DNA from: Thermoflexibacter ruber
Lineage (GTDB): Bacteria > Bacteroidota > Bacteroidia > Cytophagales > Thermoflexibacteraceae
Direction: 5' to 3'
DNA: 64,000 nucleotides
Assembly (NCBI RefSeq): GCF_900113045.1
Contig: NZ_FONY01000011.1
Coordinates: forward strand, 1 to 64,000
Shown: positions 44,954 through 53,869 of the stretch, piece after piece
How positions within the stretch are numbered: position 1 is the first letter of the stretch
Layout of the letters: every line of letters starts with the position of its first letter
Made by a program: the position numbers and the translations under genes
Notes under the pieces: generated by a model
The model's input: the letters and a program-made list of their open reading frames with translations, nothing else
Databases searched by the model: none
Told to the model about the DNA's origin: nothing

Positions 44954-45640
44954 TCATCTTATTATCTGGTCATCTTTCCACTCTCCATTGAGTTTCTCCT
45001 TTCCATTTTTATCGAGTACCTTTCCTTTTCCGTGTCTTTTATCATTTCTCCAATAGCCCTCATACCTTTCTCCATTTTTCCAAAAATAGATGCCAAAGGC
45101 ATTTCGCTCATCTTTGACAAACTCTCCTTCGTATTTTTCTCCATCAGCCCATTGGTAAATTCCTTTCCCTTCTCTAAAATTATTTTTCCAACTGCCTTCG
45201 TAAATCGCACCTGTTTCTAAAATTCCGATACCTTGTCCGTTTGCTTTTCCATTAGCGACCTCTCCTAAATAAATGACTTGCTTGCCTTTGGAGTTTTTGA
45301 ATCGCAATACTTCTTTTTGAGGAACAGGAATATTAATGAGGCTATCTGCTATTTTTAGTTCATTGTTCATCTGGTGGAGTGCAATTTGCAAAGAATCAAT
45401 AAAATGCTGGTTTGCCTCTTCTTGTATTTTTTGAGATACTGCCATTTCCCATATTTTTTGCTGATTCACCCTAATAAAACTCTGATAATTGGCTAATTCT
45501 TTTTTAAAGTGAGCAAGCAAAGCATGATGGCTTTCTACTTTTTCTTGGGTAGTTTGGTGCGCCTCCTGCCTTTTTTCTATAAGTATTTTTGAGTTTGGAT
45601 ACTCCTTAGAGTGCTTGGTATTTTTGCAAGGCTTGCTCAA
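44954..45640 (-). CDS. MORN-repeat protein, C-terminal part of a frameshifted gene
   Basis: The C-terminal half of a protein whose start lies in another frame (45606-45869). It begins with a charged helical stretch (about 20-110), then a block of MORN repeats (YLGEVANGKANGQG, YEGSWKNNFREGKG, YEGEFVKDERNAFG, YEGYWRNDKRHGKG) that form a beta-hairpin sheet. The nominal start at 45640 (TTG) is internal. If one base were removed near 45606, the preceding frame would continue as QALKEYPNSK, a normal TPR-like helix. MORN proteins often bind lipid or act as scaffolds. Whether the frame change is real or a sequencing error cannot be told. Confidence 0.7.
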   Translation of the reverse strand: MSKPCKNTKHSKEYPNSKILIEKRQEAHQTTQEKVESHHALLAHFKKELANYQSFIRVNQQKIWEMAVSQKIQEEANQHFIDSLQIALHQMNNELKIADSLINIPVPQKEVLRFKNSKGKQVIYLGEVANGKANGQGIGILETGAIYEGSWKNNFREGKGIYQWADGEKYEGEFVKDERNAFGIYFWKNGERYEGYWRNDKRHGKGKVLDKNGKEKLNGEWKDDQIIR

Positions 45641-45869
45641 AATTCCCTTCTATAAAGTCTTCATCAGCTTCTGATTTTTTGCTCAAATATGCTAAATCAA
45701 CTCTATTTTTCTCTTGCTCATTTTTTAGCTGTATCCAATCTTGGAGAAGGGCTGAGTAAGAATTGTATAGCATCAGGCTTGAGATACTCAGTCCAAGACA
45801 GATGATAACCAATAATATTATGATGCTGAAACGATGCCTGTCTATTGGTTTTTTTATTTTTTCAAACAT
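45606..45869 (-). CDS. N-terminal membrane-anchor part of the frameshifted MORN protein
   Basis: An 87-residue frame starting MFEKIKKPIDRH, with one transmembrane helix (FSIIILLVIICLGLSISSLML) and a charged helix that ends DFIEGNFEQALQKYQAL then a stop at 45606. The last residues look like the start of a TPR, and the next frame continues with KEYPNSKILIEKRQEA. The two frames overlap in 45606-45640. Together they would make a single-pass membrane protein with a helical stalk and a MORN-repeat domain. I read the pair as one gene split by a single-base insertion. Confidence 0.7.
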   Translation of the reverse strand: MFEKIKKPIDRHRFSIIILLVIICLGLSISSLMLYNSYSALLQDWIQLKNEQEKNRVDLAYLSKKSEADEDFIEGNFEQALQKYQAL

Positions 45870-45893
45870 ATTTTTCTGGTTTTATTTTTTTGA

Positions 45894-46806
45894 CTAATCG
45901 CTAAATCTCACAGGTTGTGCTTTGCCCTTTCGCACACCCAAAAGGCTGATTTGGTCTATATAAGCCTCTATCATCAGTCCCTGCCCATGGTCAAACTCTA
46001 TGCCTGCTGCTCCTCTGGTTCTGAACCTATTTACGTAGCGAATTTCTATGCGCGCAGCATTCAAAAAGCGATAGCCAATGCCTACATAAAGTCGGTTTTG
46101 GTTAAAAGTATTGTAGGTTACATTTTTGTCGATATTTAACCAATTTCATTAGAAATCGCTACATAGAGAATATTATTGGCGTAAAAATCTGCCTTATTGA
46201 TGCCTATTCTGATGCGATAACGGAAGCAAAACCTATTGAAATAGAGGTAGTTATCTTCGTTAGGGTTGTATTGCCAGCGCAGTTCGTACCTGTATCGCCA
46301 AGTGTGCATAATTTACCCTCCCAATTGTTTAATGTGGTGAAAGAACAAAAAGTAGTACGCCATTCGTGGTAAGGTCGTCTTTGAAAGTCCTCTATTTTCC
46401 CAGTGTATTCATGCGTATTCATGTAGCCAATGGGAGAAAGAGAAAAACGAGCATAAGAAGAAAACTGATAGTGAAACCAGGGGCAAATACTCTCTCGCAA
46501 GCGTTCTTGGAACATATTACCTTGATTGAGAGCGTTTTTGCGTCTATATACGAAATCTAAACCCACCCCAAAGCGATTATTTTTGTCTAATTGATTGATT
46601 TCAAACTTGTACCAGAAAACTCGATGAGGATAAACGATTTTGCCACTTTGGGCAAAAGAGGTTTTATTTAAAAAGAGAAATAACTTGATTAACAGACACT
46701 TAAAAATAGTTTTTTTTATGGATGCGTATTTTAAAAATTGCTGATTTTCAAGGTGAATCGCCAAAAATACGATTTTTTTAATTAAATTTATAGGGGTAAA
46801 GAGCAT
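45894..46806 (-). pseudogene. DUF2490 outer-membrane protein, broken by two frameshifts
   Basis: A single DUF2490-like coding sequence is spread over three frames. Frame A (46806 to about 46310) has a signal-like start and VYPHRVFWYKFEINQ through RPYHEWRTTFCSF. Frame B (from about 46309 to the stop at 46136) continues HTWRYRYELRWQYNPNEDNY through VAISNEIG. Frame C (from 46139 to TAG 45894) gives LNIDKNVTYNTFNQNRLYVGIGYRF and ends QPVRFSD. Each junction is restored by adding one T in a short T run (near 46312 and near 46143), so the changes are single-base deletions. DUF2490 proteins are presumed outer-membrane beta-barrels of unknown role. A homopolymer sequencing error would look the same. 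Confidence 0.75.
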
Positions 46807-47264
46807 AAGCTACATTAACCTTTTGTTATGTCTTTAAAATATATCTGCCAAATATTGGTTTTGTCGTTTTATTTGTAGAACTTTGCACCTGCAAATAGAA
46901 ATGGTAGCCGGATATTTTTGAAAATCAATTAAATATAATGTACTTGTCAAAAATATCAACGATAATATTCCCTCACTTTTGTATGCTGTTGTATCAGCAA
47001 TTTATACCTTTTGGCTCGGTAGAAGTGAAAAAAATATTATCTCCGAGAATCTTCCTTCACTCATTTGCCAGTTTAATAATTTCTTATTTTAAAAAAATCA
47101 AAAATTAGTGCTTAGGTTTTGATTGGGTTTCCTCGAATAGGCGTTTCCTTTTAGCCAATATTGATGCTAACAGGGGTTAGCAAGCTTTGTATAAAGGTAT
47201 CATGATATAAGGAAGGCTTATTGCTCGTGAATTTAGATAAACTAAAAGCACTGACACATCATTC
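46807..47264. other. Long leader/intergenic region before the DEAD-box helicase gene
   Basis: No gene or RNA is recognised in these 458 bases. A perfect small hairpin, GCTAAC-AGGG-GTTAGC, lies at 47166-47181, and imperfect pairings follow before the start codon. Long untranslated leaders occur on some cold-inducible helicase mRNAs, but nothing here proves such control. Confidence 0.45.
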
Positions 47265-48851
47265 ATGGAAAATTTAACCTTTGAGGAGCTTGGCTTATCA
47301 AGCGAAATCATGTCTGCCGTAAGCGAAATGGGCTTTATTTCGGCAACACCTATTCAATCACAAGCTATCCCCGCCGCTCTTGCAGGACGCGATGTGCTTG
47401 GGCAGGCACAGACAGGCACAGGAAAAACAGCTGCTTTTGGCTTGCCCTTATTAGAAAAAATAGACCCTACACTCAAAAAACCGCAAGCAATGGTGCTTTG
47501 TCCAACCAGAGAGTTGGCAGTACAAGTGGCAGAGGAATTGAAAAAATTTGCTAAACACATCAAAGGCTTGCACATCGTAGCTATCTATGGGGGCGATTCT
47601 ATGGAGCGTCAGTTGAGAGAGTTGCGTAGAGGGGTGCAGGTAATCGTAGGTACACCGGGACGTATGATAGACCACTTGGGGAGAAATTCTTTTAGTACAG
47701 AAAATATTGATACTGTCGTGCTTGACGAGGCAGATGAGATGCTCAATATGGGCTTTGTGGAAGACATAGAGCATATTTTTGAGCAGTTGCCAGAAGAAAG
47801 ACAGACACTATTGTTTTCTGCAACTATGTCCCCCCCCATTTTAGCCTTGACCAAAAAATACCTGAACAATCCCGTCAATATCAAAGTAGCTAAAAATGAG
47901 GTAACTTCTAATTCTATCGCTCAATACTATTTTGTGGTCAAAGGCAATCAGAAAATCGAGGTCATGGCAAGATTGATAGAACTGCACGACTTGAAACTGA
48001 TGTTGGTATTTTGCAATACAAAAAAGCAAGTAGATGAATTAGTTGCCCAGCTCCAGCAGAAAGGCTTAGAAGCAGAGGGGATTCATGGAGATTTGAAGCA
48101 ATCTCAGCGCACCAACGTCATGGCAAAGTTCAGAAATAGCACCGTAAATATCTTAGTTGCTACTGACGTAGCGGCAAGAGGCATAGATGTAAGCAATGTA
48201 GATGCAGTTTTCAACTTTGATATTCCTATGGACAACGAATATTACGTACACAGAATAGGAAGAACAGGCAGAGCAGGAAAAAGTGGAATGTCTTTTTCTT
48301 TGATTACTCCGCGTGAAATCAGCAAAATAAAAGAAATAGAGCGTTATACTAAATCTACGATTGAGAAAGGCAATATCCCAAGTGCAAAGGAAATACAAAC
48401 TGTTCGCCAACAACGCTTTGCAGGAAAGCTAAAAGAGGAAATCGCCAAAGGAGAATTAGAAAAGTTCCTTCCCGTCATCAATGAGCTGACCAAAGAAGGA
48501 GTTGAAATCCAACAGATTGCGGCGGCATTGGTACGCATGAACTTAGGAGAGATGCGTCAGTTAGAAGAATTGGAAAGTAATGTGGCAGAGGTAAGTCAGT
48601 TCAATAATATGCCAAAAATGACTCGCTTATTTATCAATATTGGTAAAAAGCAACGCATCAGCAAAGGCGACATCTTAGGAGCAATCGCAGGAGAAACAGG
48701 CATCAAAGGCAAAATGATAGGAGAAATAGAGATATTGGAAAAGTTTTCTTTTGTAGAAGTGCCTGATAGCGAAGTCCGTAGAGTAATTAAAATCATGGAC
48801 AACAACACTATCAAAGGGAAAAGAGTAAACTTAGAGATTGCGAAAAATTAA
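47265..48851 (+). CDS. deaD: DEAD-box ATP-dependent RNA helicase
   Basis: A 528-residue RNA helicase. The Q motif is FEELGLSSEIMSAVSEMGFISATPIQSQ. Walker A is in AQTGTGKTAAF; then PTRELAVQ, VGTPGRMIDH, DEAD at VLDEADEML, SAT in LFSATMS, ATDVAARGIDV, and HRIGRTGRAG. A C-terminal DbpA-like RNA-binding domain (about residues 450-528, MTRLFINIGKKQRISKGDILGAI, KRVNLEIAKN) recognises RNA. It unwinds short RNA duplexes in ribosome assembly or mRNA turnover, especially in the cold. The CsdA/DeaD versus DbpA assignment is not resolved by motifs alone. It is followed by a strong terminator. Confidence 0.95.
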   Translation: MENLTFEELGLSSEIMSAVSEMGFISATPIQSQAIPAALAGRDVLGQAQTGTGKTAAFGLPLLEKIDPTLKKPQAMVLCPTRELAVQVAEELKKFAKHIKGLHIVAIYGGDSMERQLRELRRGVQVIVGTPGRMIDHLGRNSFSTENIDTVVLDEADEMLNMGFVEDIEHIFEQLPEERQTLLFSATMSPPILALTKKYLNNPVNIKVAKNEVTSNSIAQYYFVVKGNQKIEVMARLIELHDLKLMLVFCNTKKQVDELVAQLQQKGLEAEGIHGDLKQSQRTNVMAKFRNSTVNILVATDVAARGIDVSNVDAVFNFDIPMDNEYYVHRIGRTGRAGKSGMSFSLITPREISKIKEIERYTKSTIEKGNIPSAKEIQTVRQQRFAGKLKEEIAKGELEKFLPVINELTKEGVEIQQIAAALVRMNLGEMRQLEELESNVAEVSQFNNMPKMTRLFINIGKKQRISKGDILGAIAGETGIKGKMIGEIEILEKFSFVEVPDSEVRRVIKIMDNNTIKGKRVNLEIAKN

Positions 48852-48860
48852 CCTTAAATA

Positions 48861-48894
48861 AACGTATAAGGTTTTGCTGACCTTATACGTTTTT
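48861..48894 (+). terminator. Terminator after the DEAD-box helicase gene
   Basis: AACGTATAAGG and CCTTATACGTT form a perfect 11-bp stem around a 9-base loop, then a T run. It follows the stop by about 10 bp. Confidence 0.88.
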
Positions 48895-48910
48895 ATAAAT
48901 AGCAAATTAT

Positions 48911-48918
48911 TATTTTTG
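48911..48918 (+). promoter_or_regulatory. -7 promoter box TATTTTTG of the lipoprotein-Nudix pair
   Basis: TATTTTTG fits the -7 consensus and lies 35 bp before the lipoprotein ATG, just after the helicase terminator. Confidence 0.5.
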
Positions 48919-48953
48919 CTTAAAAAAATCATAGGACTAAAATTTGGAATATC

Positions 48954-49583
48954 ATGAAAAACATAAGTTTCCTATTAGTTTGTGTGATTGTCTGCTGGGG
49001 CTGTGCCAAAAAGACAACTACAAGTAATACCACTAAGCAAGAAAATAAAAAAGAGGAGGCAAAAGTGGTAGAAAGCAAGACTGATACAAAAGAAGATAAT
49101 AGCGGAGGTTTAAGACCTAATATTTCTTTTGTAAACACTGATGAAACTGAAATTGTTACAAACTATACATGGGCAAAAGTAAACTATATTTATCAGATAA
49201 CCAAAGACCTAAGAAGAGCAGACCTCTACGATGTAACGATTAAGAAACCTATTACAGGCAAAGACATTGGTGGACACCACACAGCCTTTGTAACTTCTAT
49301 GAGTACCAATAAGACTAATGATAAATATACCGTCAAAGTCAGATTTGCCGAGAAAAAGTCTGAGTATGAATGGAAACCCAATCCCGCTTCCTACATAGAT
49401 TGTATTTTTGATTTACAAGCTGGAACAGTTACTTACAATTTAGTAGGTACACATTGGCAGAAATTCCAAAAGAATAATAATGTAATTAAAAATATTCCAA
49501 GTGGGAGTTTTTCTTCTAAAAAAGCCATGTCTATAGCGGTTGAGCACATCATCGCTAACTATAATGGGGCTTTTGACCACTAA
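48954..49583 (+). CDS. Lipoprotein of unknown function
   Basis: A 209-residue lipoprotein with the lipobox CWGC (Cys17 after MKNISFLLVCVIVCWG). A Lys/Thr/Glu-rich linker (about 20-50) is followed by a beta-rich domain (NYTWAKVNYIYQITKDLRRADLYDVTI, YTVKVRFAEKKSEYEWKPN, CIFDLQAGTVTYNLVGTHWQKF). I do not recognise the fold. It is probably anchored in the inner leaflet of the outer membrane or in the periplasm. The Nudix gene follows 30 bp downstream. Confidence 0.8.
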   Translation: MKNISFLLVCVIVCWGCAKKTTTSNTTKQENKKEEAKVVESKTDTKEDNSGGLRPNISFVNTDETEIVTNYTWAKVNYIYQITKDLRRADLYDVTIKKPITGKDIGGHHTAFVTSMSTNKTNDKYTVKVRFAEKKSEYEWKPNPASYIDCIFDLQAGTVTYNLVGTHWQKFQKNNNVIKNIPSGSFSSKKAMSIAVEHIIANYNGAFDH

Positions 49584-49613
49584 TTTTTAGAAAAGAAAAA
49601 TTTTTACCTCACC

Positions 49614-50279
49614 ATGCAAATATTTACTAACGAAGTATTAATCAATATTTTTGATGAGCCTTTGGAGTTTAGCGAGGGAGTATATGCTAAGGCAAGCACC
49701 GCAAGCGAAATCATTAGGGTTTATGAGCAGATTAAGAGTGCTATCACACCTCTTAGCAGGCAATATCACTTTGAAGTAATAGACTATGATAAGGTTGTTC
49801 AGGACTTCAAAAGTCATTTCAAAGTCATTAAAGCGGCGGGGGGCATAGTTACTAAAAAAGATAAAATATTGTTTATTAAACGCTTAGGGAAATGGGATTT
49901 TCCCAAAGGGAAGATAGATAAAGGAGAAGAAGAAGAAACTGCGGCGGTTCGAGAGGTAGCAGAAGAATGTGGGGTAAGTACGGTAATAAAAAGTAAAATA
50001 GGAACTACTTGGCATACGTATCTACAAGGAGGACAAGATATTTTGAAAAAAACAGTGTGGTTTGAAATGGAATGTGTCGATGATACTAATTTAAAACCAC
50101 AAATAGAAGAAGATATTTCTGCAATCGCATGGGGCAAACTTTATAAGGCAGACAAGTATTTAGCTAATACTTATCAGTCTATTCGCTCTATTTACCAAAA
50201 GTTTTTGATGAAAAAAATGAAAAAACTGTTGAAAGCAAACAAGAAGCAAAATAAAGAGGCTTCCCCTTACATAGCATAG
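49614..50279 (+). CDS. Nudix hydrolase
   Basis: A 221-residue enzyme. About 75 residues precede the Nudix domain (AGGIVTKKDKILFIKRLGKWDFPKGKIDKGEEEETAAVREV overall pattern), and these are not recognised. The Nudix box GX5EX7REUXEEXGU is complete in GKIDKGEEEETAAVREVAEE followed by CGV. The family cuts nucleoside diphosphates linked to another group, such as oxidised nucleotides, NADH or diadenosine polyphosphates. The substrate is unknown. The C-terminus is a basic helix (KKMKKLLKANKKQNK). It converges with the glycogen synthase gene. Confidence 0.93.
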   Translation: MQIFTNEVLINIFDEPLEFSEGVYAKASTASEIIRVYEQIKSAITPLSRQYHFEVIDYDKVVQDFKSHFKVIKAAGGIVTKKDKILFIKRLGKWDFPKGKIDKGEEEETAAVREVAEECGVSTVIKSKIGTTWHTYLQGGQDILKKTVWFEMECVDDTNLKPQIEEDISAIAWGKLYKADKYLANTYQSIRSIYQKFLMKKMKKLLKANKKQNKEASPYIA

Positions 50280-50312
50280 CTGTCCTTATTTTGCTTGCTT
50301 ATGCTTAAAAAA

Positions 50313-52115
50313 TTATCTCCTGTCCATGGCTAAGCGGTAGGCTCTGTCATAGTAGATACTCAAATTTTTCCAGTCAAATTCTACTGAGGCAGCTTCGGTT
50401 CTGTTCCTTTGGCTGATTCTCTCGCGCCTTGATTGCTGCACGAAAGCAAACATTTGTTCTGTGAGTTCATTAGCTGCTTCATCAAAACTCTTATTATGGC
50501 GTTTGACTACATACATTCCTTTATTTTGGTGGTCGGGAATATTTTTAAGTACATAATCGCCAAAGCCAGACAAATCGCTGGTGATAGAAGGTACGCCACT
50601 TGCATTGCATTCCAAAGGTGTATAGCCCCAAGGCTCATAGTAACTTGGGAAGACCCCTAAGTGGCAACCGCGAACAAACTGCCCGTAGTCCATGCCAAAA
50701 AGAGGACTGGAAGTAGTAATAAAATCGGGGTGATAGACAATTTTTACTTTATCATAGGCATTATTTACCAAGTGTGCCGCCCTAAGGAAGTTCAAAATTT
50801 CATCTTTGGCATCATCTACCAAATTATGAGTAACGACTATAGGAAGTTGCGAAGTACGCCACGACTGTACTGCTCTACGCAAACGCAATTTCCAATAATC
50901 ATCTATAAAATCGTTTAACGCAGGAAGTTTGGGAGCGACTCCTGCATCTACCTCATAAAACATTCTTTCGCCTACTTGCTTGGTAATTGCCTCACAGGTT
51001 TGTCTAATTTCTTCTAATAAAGCTCTGGATTGCAAGGCATTAGGATTGATACTATAGTAAGGTCTTTTAGTAACAAAAAACATCACCACAGTTTTATCTA
51101 TATTATATAGTCGCATTAACCCGTTGAGCCTTGCCAAAGCCTCCAGAGTCAGGTCAAAACCTTTATTTTTAAACTCATATCTTCCTGAGGTAAAAAAATA
51201 CAGCGTTTTGTCTAAATCAAATTTATAATTATGGAAAAAATGCCCCATGACAAACTGATTGATTTGCTCTTTGTATTCTTTGTGGAGATTCTGAAACTCA
51301 TGCAAAGCAACAAAGCGTTCAATGTTGAGTCCATTAGGAAGAATCAGGTCGCACTTGCGTCCTAAGAGGTAAGTACATTCTTGGTCTGTAACCTCACTTA
51401 CGGTGGTAAATACATGAGAGCCGTGTGCGGCAGCTCTTTCTATGGCTACCGAAGGTTCTATATTAAAATGTTTGGATTCTTTGACCCAATCGTAAAAAGG
51501 CAGATGGTTGTAAAAATTGGGGTCATTCATTGCCAAGTAACGTCCTAAAAGTGTAGCATGAGTAGTAAAAACGATTTGCACTGGTAGTCCCATTTTTCGC
51601 ATCTCGGGTATAGGAGTTCCTGCCATCCATTCGTGAAAGTGTGCTATTAAAGGCTGTTGGGTGGTTTCGCCGTCAGCTAAAAATCGGAAAAACTCTTTGA
51701 CCAAATAGCCAAAAGCGACTACTTGGTCTATCAAATCTACGTCATTGGGCGTACCAATGCCATGATGTTCCCAAAGTTCATATTTGATATGTCCAAGCCT
51801 ATTGTAAACGCTAAAAGGATTAAAAAGAGCCACCAAAGGTTTCCCTGTTACTAACCATGAACCATAATGCACCTCAAAACCTGCTTGGCGCATTTTGAGT
51901 ACGGCTTTGCCAAGAGGGTGGCTATAGTCATCGGAAGGCTCAAATTCAGCCAAGACATTAGGGGACATATAAGGACCGAGTAGGCAGTATCTGCTCCCCC
52001 ACTTATCTACTGTTGCTGGGACTTTGCTGCGAATCACGGTATAAATACCTCCCACTTGGTTGCAAACTTCCCAAGCAGTTTCTATCAAGAGGGGTTCAGT
52101 TTCGTTGATTACCAT
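50313..52115 (-). CDS. Glycogen synthase of the GT3 (eukaryote-like) family
   Basis: A 600-residue glycosyltransferase of family 3, the type of glycogen synthase found in animals, fungi and some Bacteroidota, distinct from bacterial GlgA. Typical segments are ETAWEVCNQVGGIYTVIRSK, LGPYMSPNV, FHEWMAGTPIPEM, VFTTHATLLGRYLA, FTTVSEVTDQECTYLLGR, LILPNGLNIERF, FFVTKRPYYSIN, GVFPSYYEPWGYTPLECNASGVPSITSDLSGFG. It adds glucose from UDP-glucose to glycogen in the cytoplasm. The regulatory phosphorylation ends of the animal enzyme are not apparent. It is a single gene, opposite the Nudix gene. Confidence 0.95.
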   Translation of the reverse strand: MVINETEPLLIETAWEVCNQVGGIYTVIRSKVPATVDKWGSRYCLLGPYMSPNVLAEFEPSDDYSHPLGKAVLKMRQAGFEVHYGSWLVTGKPLVALFNPFSVYNRLGHIKYELWEHHGIGTPNDVDLIDQVVAFGYLVKEFFRFLADGETTQQPLIAHFHEWMAGTPIPEMRKMGLPVQIVFTTHATLLGRYLAMNDPNFYNHLPFYDWVKESKHFNIEPSVAIERAAAHGSHVFTTVSEVTDQECTYLLGRKCDLILPNGLNIERFVALHEFQNLHKEYKEQINQFVMGHFFHNYKFDLDKTLYFFTSGRYEFKNKGFDLTLEALARLNGLMRLYNIDKTVVMFFVTKRPYYSINPNALQSRALLEEIRQTCEAITKQVGERMFYEVDAGVAPKLPALNDFIDDYWKLRLRRAVQSWRTSQLPIVVTHNLVDDAKDEILNFLRAAHLVNNAYDKVKIVYHPDFITTSSPLFGMDYGQFVRGCHLGVFPSYYEPWGYTPLECNASGVPSITSDLSGFGDYVLKNIPDHQNKGMYVVKRHNKSFDEAANELTEQMFAFVQQSRRERISQRNRTEAASVEFDWKNLSIYYDRAYRLAMDRR

Positions 52116-52233
52116 ATTTTATGCTATAAAATTAGAAGCCAATTCATAAGTTTTATGTTCTCGATGTGAATTTTAAATAAAATCTTTGAATTGTGCAATA
52201 TATAAGCATAAATTAATTTTTTATCCCCTTTTT

Positions 52234-52638
52234 TTACTCTCCGCTACCTTCTTTTTTACTCTTTTTTTCTACTACCTCTCCTTCTATTTTTAGCCAAAAT
52301 ACCTGGTTGTGGTCTGTCATCACCGTAACTGTCTTGCTGAACTCGCCCCAGCGACCTTTAGGGGCAAACTTCACAGTAATCTTGCCTTTTTCCTGAGGAT
52401 TGATAGTTTCTTTTGACCAGTCAGGCGTAGTACAGCCACAAGAGGGTTGCACCATGACTATTTTGGTAGGTTTGAAACCATTGGTGTATTCAAAGTCTAT
52501 GCTTACTTCGCCCCCTGACTCCAGCACTTCACCAAATTGATGAGTTACCTTTTTGAACTCTATTTGTGCGAAGGCACTATCAATAAGAGCCAATATGCTA
52601 AACAGTACAAAAACAAAACAAAAATGTAATTTTTTCAT
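52234..52638 (-). CDS. DUF1573-domain exported protein
   Basis: A 134-residue protein with a signal peptide (MKKLHFCFVFVLFSILALI, cut after SAFA). One Ig-like DUF1573 domain follows: EFKKVTHQFGEVLESGGEVSIDFEYTN and VQPSCGCTTPDWSKE, with the paired Cys of the SCGC motif, ending in VMTDHNQVFWLKIEGEV. DUF1573 is typical of Bacteroidota and exported; the function is not known. The Lys/Glu-rich C-terminus is non-conserved in appearance. It is a single gene. Confidence 0.93.
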   Translation of the reverse strand: MKKLHFCFVFVLFSILALIDSAFAQIEFKKVTHQFGEVLESGGEVSIDFEYTNGFKPTKIVMVQPSCGCTTPDWSKETINPQEKGKITVKFAPKGRWGEFSKTVTVMTDHNQVFWLKIEGEVVEKKSKKEGSGE

Positions 52639-52768
52639 AGTTCAATTATTGGGAAAATTAGCTTACAAAGGACAAAATCTATGCGAGAAAATATACAAAA
52701 TTTGCGAATTTATTTTTTAAATTGGTTTATTATTCGGTAAAATTTAAACTAAGAATCTATCATAAGTG

Positions 52769-53839
52769 ATGCTTCGCAAAATCATTCATATAGATATGGA
52801 CGCATTTTTTGCTTCCGTGGAGCAGAGAGATTTTCCACAATATAGAGGAAAACCTTTGGCAGTAGGCGGAGCGGGAGAGCGAGGAGTAGTAGCCGCTGCA
52901 AGCTATGAGGCGCGTCGATATGGAGTCAAATCAGCGATGTCATCTAAAATTGCGCTGCGAAAGTGTCCACACCTGATTTTTGCCAAGCCAAGATTTGATG
53001 TATATGCCTCTGTTTCTAAGCAAATTAGGGCTATTTTTTACGAATATACTGACTTAGTAGAGCCACTTTCGCTTGACGAAGCCTACTTGGATATTACTGA
53101 CAATAAGTTCAATAATCCTTCTGCGACCTTAATAGCCAAAGAAATCAAAGAAAAAATTAAAGCACAAACTTTTCTTACAGCTTCGGCAGGCGTATCTTAC
53201 AACAAGTTTTTAGCGAAAGTAGCCTCAGATATGCAAAAACCTGACGGGTTGACGGTAATCACTCCAGATAAGGCAGAAAAGTTTTTAGAGGAACTGCCCA
53301 TAGAAAAGTTTTATGGCATTGGCAAAGTTACTGCTGAGAAAATGCAAAAGATGGGCATATATAAGGGAGCAGACTTGAAAAAAATAGAGAAAAATGTTCT
53401 TTTAAAACAGTTTGGCAAATATGGGGGAATGTATTATGATATAGTGAGAGGCATAGATGAAAGACAGGTCAGCCCTGACCGCACCCGAAAGTCTTTGGGC
53501 ATAGAGCATACTTTTCATAAAGACTTGGACAATTTGAGAGAAATGTTCGAGGCACTTAGCGAGCTTGCAGACCTTTTTGTAGATAGGTTGCGAAAGAGTA
53601 ATGTTTATGGCAGAACTTTGACCTTGAAAATAAAATTTGCTGATTTTGAGCAGATTACACGTAGCAGAACTGTATCTCATAAACTTACCAACAGAGAAAT
53701 TATTTATAGGTTGGCAGAGGAACTGCTCATTCATGCTATTACTGACCAAGAGGTAAGTATTAGACTATTAGGGCTTTCTGTGTCTAATTTAGATGAGCCA
53801 GAAATAAGCAAAAATGGACAGTTAGCTTTTACTTTTTAG
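52769..53839 (+). CDS. dinB: DNA polymerase IV (DinB)
   Basis: A 356-residue Y-family translesion DNA polymerase, starting at ATG 52769 (a GTG three bases upstream is also possible). Catalytic acids are in IIHIDMDAFFASVEQR and PLSLDEAYLDIT. The steric gate region, YRGKPLAVGG, and the thumb/finger motif YGVKSAMSS follow, then the little finger with RKSLGIEHTFHKDL and YGRTLTLKIKFADFEQITRS. It copies past lesions and can cause point mutations. It ends at residue 356 (NGQLAFTF) without an obvious long clamp-binding tail beyond that. No imuB or lexA neighbour is present. Confidence 0.96.
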   Translation: MLRKIIHIDMDAFFASVEQRDFPQYRGKPLAVGGAGERGVVAAASYEARRYGVKSAMSSKIALRKCPHLIFAKPRFDVYASVSKQIRAIFYEYTDLVEPLSLDEAYLDITDNKFNNPSATLIAKEIKEKIKAQTFLTASAGVSYNKFLAKVASDMQKPDGLTVITPDKAEKFLEELPIEKFYGIGKVTAEKMQKMGIYKGADLKKIEKNVLLKQFGKYGGMYYDIVRGIDERQVSPDRTRKSLGIEHTFHKDLDNLREMFEALSELADLFVDRLRKSNVYGRTLTLKIKFADFEQITRSRTVSHKLTNREIIYRLAEELLIHAITDQEVSIRLLGLSVSNLDEPEISKNGQLAFTF

Positions 53840-53869
53840 CTATCGCGTTTTTATACTTTTTTATATTCC

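Noticed and set aside
45606-45640. Programmed +1 frameshift (as in RF2) for the MORN gene
   Set aside because: The RF2-type slip needs CUU-UGA with an upstream Shine-Dalgarno-like sequence. Here the codons are CTC-TAA, with no such element upstream and poor re-pairing, so a simple indel is more likely.
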